Below, piece by piece: positions 6,335 through 8,355 of a stretch of 8,355 bases of DNA. Origin of the DNA: Candidatus Thiodictyon intracellulare (GTDB lineage: Bacteria; Pseudomonadota; Gammaproteobacteria; Chromatiales; Chromatiaceae); contig JADNEJ010000169.1 of the NCBI GenBank assembly GCA_016292295.1, positions 1-8,355 on the forward strand, in the 5' to 3' direction. Under the pieces are notes generated by a model. The model was given only the letters and a program-made list of their open reading frames with translations. It was not told the DNA's origin and searched no databases. Numbering within the stretch: position 1 is the first letter of the stretch; each line of letters opens with the position of its first letter. The translations under genes and the position numbers were made by a program.

Positions 6335-8170
6335 ATGACAGCTTCGTCACCCCTTGATGTTGTACAGCGCCCGGCACTCGATGCCGCGGCCATCCGTGTC
6401 CAGTTTCCGATCCTGCGCACCTGTGTCCACGGTCAGCCGCTGGTATACCTGGACAACGCCGCCAGCGCGCAGAAGCCCGACCGGGTGGTCGATGCCGTCG
6501 CCGATTACTATCTGCGCCAGCACGCCAATATCCACCGTGGTGCCTATCAGCTCTCCATCACCGCCACCCGCCTGCACGAGGAGGCTCGCGCCTGCGTGGC
6601 TCGTTTCATCAACGCGGCCGAGCCCGCCGAGTGCATCTTCACGCGCGGGACCACCGAGTCCATCAATCTGGTCGCCGCGTCCTGGGGCAAGGCCAATCTG
6701 CGCCCCGGCGACGAGATCATCCTCTCGGAACTGGAGCACCACTCCAACATCGTGCCCTGGCAGATGGCGGCGCAGGCGAGCGAGGCGCGGATCAGGGTCA
6801 TCCCCATCGACGATGCCGGCGAGCTGCGATTGGACGTCTATCGGCAACTGCTCTCCCCGCGCACCCGCCTGGTCGCGGTGACCCAGGTCTCCAATGCGCT
6901 GGGTACTGTCAATCCGGTGCAGGAGATCATCAGTGCCGCTCATGCGGCGGGCGCACTGGTGCTCATCGACGGCGCCCAGTGGGTCGCCCACGGACGCACC
7001 GACGTGCAGGCCCTGGATGCCGATTTCTACGCCTTCTCCGGGCACAAACTGTACGGGCCCACCGGAATCGGGGTGCTCTACGGCAAGCGGCGACTGCTGG
7101 AGGCGATGCCCCCCTACCAGGGCGGCGGCGACATGATCGAGCGCGTCACCTTCGCGCACACGACCTACGCCGAACTGCCCAACAAGTTCGAGGCGGGCAC
7201 CCCTCATATCGCCGGTGCCGTGGGCCTGGCGGCGGCGATCGACTGGCTCTGCGCCGCGGGCCTGGAGGCCGCCGCAACCCACGAGGCGTTGTTGCTGCGT
7301 CATGCCACGCAGCGGCTGTCCGCCATCCCCGGGATAGAGATCAAGGGCACCGCGCGCAACAAGGCCGGCGTCTTGTCCTGGGTCGTAACCGACCCGCCCA
7401 TGGGCACGCTCGATATCGGCGTCGCCCTGGATTTCAAGGGAATTTGTATCCGCACCGGCCATCACTGCTGCCAGCCGCTCATGGACCGTCTGGGCCTGGC
7501 CTCAACGGCCCGCGCCTCTTTCGGCGTCTACAACACGATCGCCGAGGTCGATTGCCTGGCCGCGGAACTCGCCGCGATTATCGATGCGGGCCGGGGTCAG
7601 CGGGTCAGTGTCGGCGCCGTGCCCGCGCCGGCCGCGGGTAGGCCAACAGGCGCGCCGGAGATCCTCTACCCGGGGGCCGAGGCCGAGTCGCCCGCGGCGG
7701 CGGCGGAACTGATCAGGGAAGTCTTTGAACTACTGCCCGACTGGTCGATGCGCTATCAGCACCTTATGGGCTTGGGGGCGCGCCTGCCCGTCATGCCCGA
7801 GACACTTAAGACCCCGGCCAACTTCGTCTCCGGGTGCCAAAGCCTCGTGCACCTGGACGCCCGAGTCCGTTCCGACTCCACCGACATCCTTGAGTTTCTG
7901 GCCGACAGTGACGCCGCCATCGTCCGCGGACTGATCGCCCTCTTGCAGCAATTGTTCTCCGGACAGAGCGCCACAACCATCCTGGCCTTCAATGCCCAGG
8001 CCTTTTTCGGCCAGATCGGGCTCGATGAACACCTGAGCTTGGGGCGGCGCAACGGCCTGGCTGCCATGGTGCAGCGCCTTCGCCAACTGGCCAGTCGCGT
8101 GGTGGGGCAGAGGGGTGTGCGAGACCTGGAAGCGGCCTCGCCGGCGGCTGTACACTGCTCACATACCTGA
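6335..8170 (+). CDS. sufS: SufS-SufE fusion: cysteine desulfurase with C-terminal sulfur-acceptor domain
   Basis: At 611 residues this joins two proteins that are normally separate. Residues about 15-410 are a group II, PLP-dependent cysteine desulfurase (E. coli SufS is 406): NAASAQKP, NIHRGAYQLS, ELEHHSNIVPWQ, DGAQWVAHG, FSGHKLYGPTG with the Schiff-base lysine K238, KFEAGTP, and RTGHHC with persulfide cysteine C378. After an Ala/Pro/Gly-rich linker (about 412-450), residues about 455-590 match SufE (138 in E. coli): MGLGARLPVMP, SGCQSLVHL with acceptor cysteine C501, ADSDAAIVRGLIALL, and LSLGRRNGLAAMVQRLR. The protein should take sulfur from cysteine to C378, pass it to C501 and supply Fe-S assembly in the cytosol. 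The start is fixed by an upstream TAG at 6281-6283, although no Shine-Dalgarno is evident. No sufBCD gene is in view; it appears to be transcribed alone. A second cysteine, C379, directly follows C378. Confidence 0.95.
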   Translation: MTASSPLDVVQRPALDAAAIRVQFPILRTCVHGQPLVYLDNAASAQKPDRVVDAVADYYLRQHANIHRGAYQLSITATRLHEEARACVARFINAAEPAECIFTRGTTESINLVAASWGKANLRPGDEIILSELEHHSNIVPWQMAAQASEARIRVIPIDDAGELRLDVYRQLLSPRTRLVAVTQVSNALGTVNPVQEIISAAHAAGALVLIDGAQWVAHGRTDVQALDADFYAFSGHKLYGPTGIGVLYGKRRLLEAMPPYQGGGDMIERVTFAHTTYAELPNKFEAGTPHIAGAVGLAAAIDWLCAAGLEAAATHEALLLRHATQRLSAIPGIEIKGTARNKAGVLSWVVTDPPMGTLDIGVALDFKGICIRTGHHCCQPLMDRLGLASTARASFGVYNTIAEVDCLAAELAAIIDAGRGQRVSVGAVPAPAAGRPTGAPEILYPGAEAESPAAAAELIREVFELLPDWSMRYQHLMGLGARLPVMPETLKTPANFVSGCQSLVHLDARVRSDSTDILEFLADSDAAIVRGLIALLQQLFSGQSATTILAFNAQAFFGQIGLDEHLSLGRRNGLAAMVQRLRQLASRVVGQRGVRDLEAASPAAVHCSHT

Positions 8171-8176
8171 GGATGC

Positions 8177-8191
8177 AGCCCGCAATGGGCT
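8177..8191 (+). other. Small hairpin just after the SufS-SufE stop codon
   Basis: AGCCC (8177-8181) and GGGCT (8187-8191) flank GCAAT, seven bases after the TGA. No T run follows, so it is not a standard terminator; it may only stabilise the mRNA 3' end or be chance. Confidence 0.25.
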
Positions 8192-8217
8192 ACAACCGCT
8201 GCACGCTGAAGCGATAG

Positions 8218-8324
8218 AACTGCGTCTAGCAGCCTGTCAGGCTTAGTGACTGGCGCCACAGCCTGAGGCCATTGGACGGGCTTTTATTGCAAAAAAGAGC
8301 CGGTTTTCGGCTAGAAACGCAGTT
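8218..8324. repeat. 107-bp segment bounded by 13-bp imperfect inverted repeats (MITE-like or IS-end remnant)
   Basis: AACTGCGTCTAGC (8218-8230) is the inverse of GCTAGAAACGCAGTT (8310-8324) except for two extra A residues in the right arm. Inside lie the palindrome AGCCTG-T-CAGGCT (8231-8243), a second CAGCCTG at 8259-8265, and the terminator hairpin. No coding potential and no obvious target-site duplication flank it. It could be a miniature element or a remnant of IS ends; I cannot assign a family. Confidence 0.4.
8291..8312 (-). terminator. Rho-independent terminator on the minus strand
   Basis: Read on the minus strand, AGCCG (8312-8308), loop AAAAC, CGGCT (8302-8298), one C, then six T residues (8296-8291). 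This is the orientation needed to end a leftward gene lying beyond the right edge and converging on the SufS-SufE gene. The stem is only five base pairs, so strength may be modest. Confidence 0.55.
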
Positions 8325-8355
8325 TTCCGCGGTGTTCCCCTGACTGCAGACGTAA

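Noticed and set aside
6347..7465. Minus-strand 372-codon open frame
   Set aside because: Antisense shadow of the well-supported SufS-SufE gene.
1..8355. CRISPR array, toxin-antitoxin pair or defence island
   Set aside because: No regularly spaced repeats and no small gene pairs or defence-related motifs were seen on either strand.

Overview
This GC-rich window has strong G/C bias at third codon positions and reads as a gammaproteobacterial chromosome. Its gene repertoire (PAS-type GGDEF-EAL regulator, Sel1 protein, Slt70-type transglycosylase, SufS-SufE fusion) would fit a Chromatiales/Chromatiaceae purple sulfur bacterium. That placement is inference from protein style only; no taxonomic marker is present. 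Three intact protein genes, one tRNA gene and three decayed genes make up almost all of the window.

Layout from left to right. Positions 1-210 (-) hold part of an IS66-family TnpB gene running off the left edge, apparently frameshifted near its start. Positions 211-447 hold nothing I can name. A tRNA-Leu(CAA) gene lies at 490-576 (-), with a good sigma70 promoter on one side and a rho-independent terminator on the other. Positions 632-1067 (-) are a broken Sel1-repeat gene, directly downstream of an intact inositol-monophosphatase-family gene (1081-1911, -). A 216-bp divergent intergenic region with a REP-like hairpin separates this from slt, a soluble lytic murein transglycosylase (2128-4164, +). 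Converging on slt with only 4 bp between stop codons is a PAS-GGDEF-EAL cyclic-di-GMP gene (4169-6039, -), destroyed by five in-frame stops and one frameshift. After a 295-bp intergenic region comes a SufS-SufE fusion gene (6335-8170, +), followed by 185 bp of hairpins including a minus-strand terminator for a gene beyond the right edge.

Functionally this is a patchwork of housekeeping functions: translation (tRNA), murein turnover (Slt), sugar- or nucleotide-phosphate hydrolysis (IMPase) and Fe-S cluster sulfur supply (SufS-SufE). Debris of accessory genes lies between them. I see no evidence of a new defence, biosynthetic or mobile system. The most informative points are the single-chain SufS-SufE protein and a shared lesion signature: all three well-defined frameshifts in the sel1 and GGDEF-EAL pseudogenes are short perfect tandem duplications (2, 5 and 11 bp), and collapsing each one restores the expected protein.
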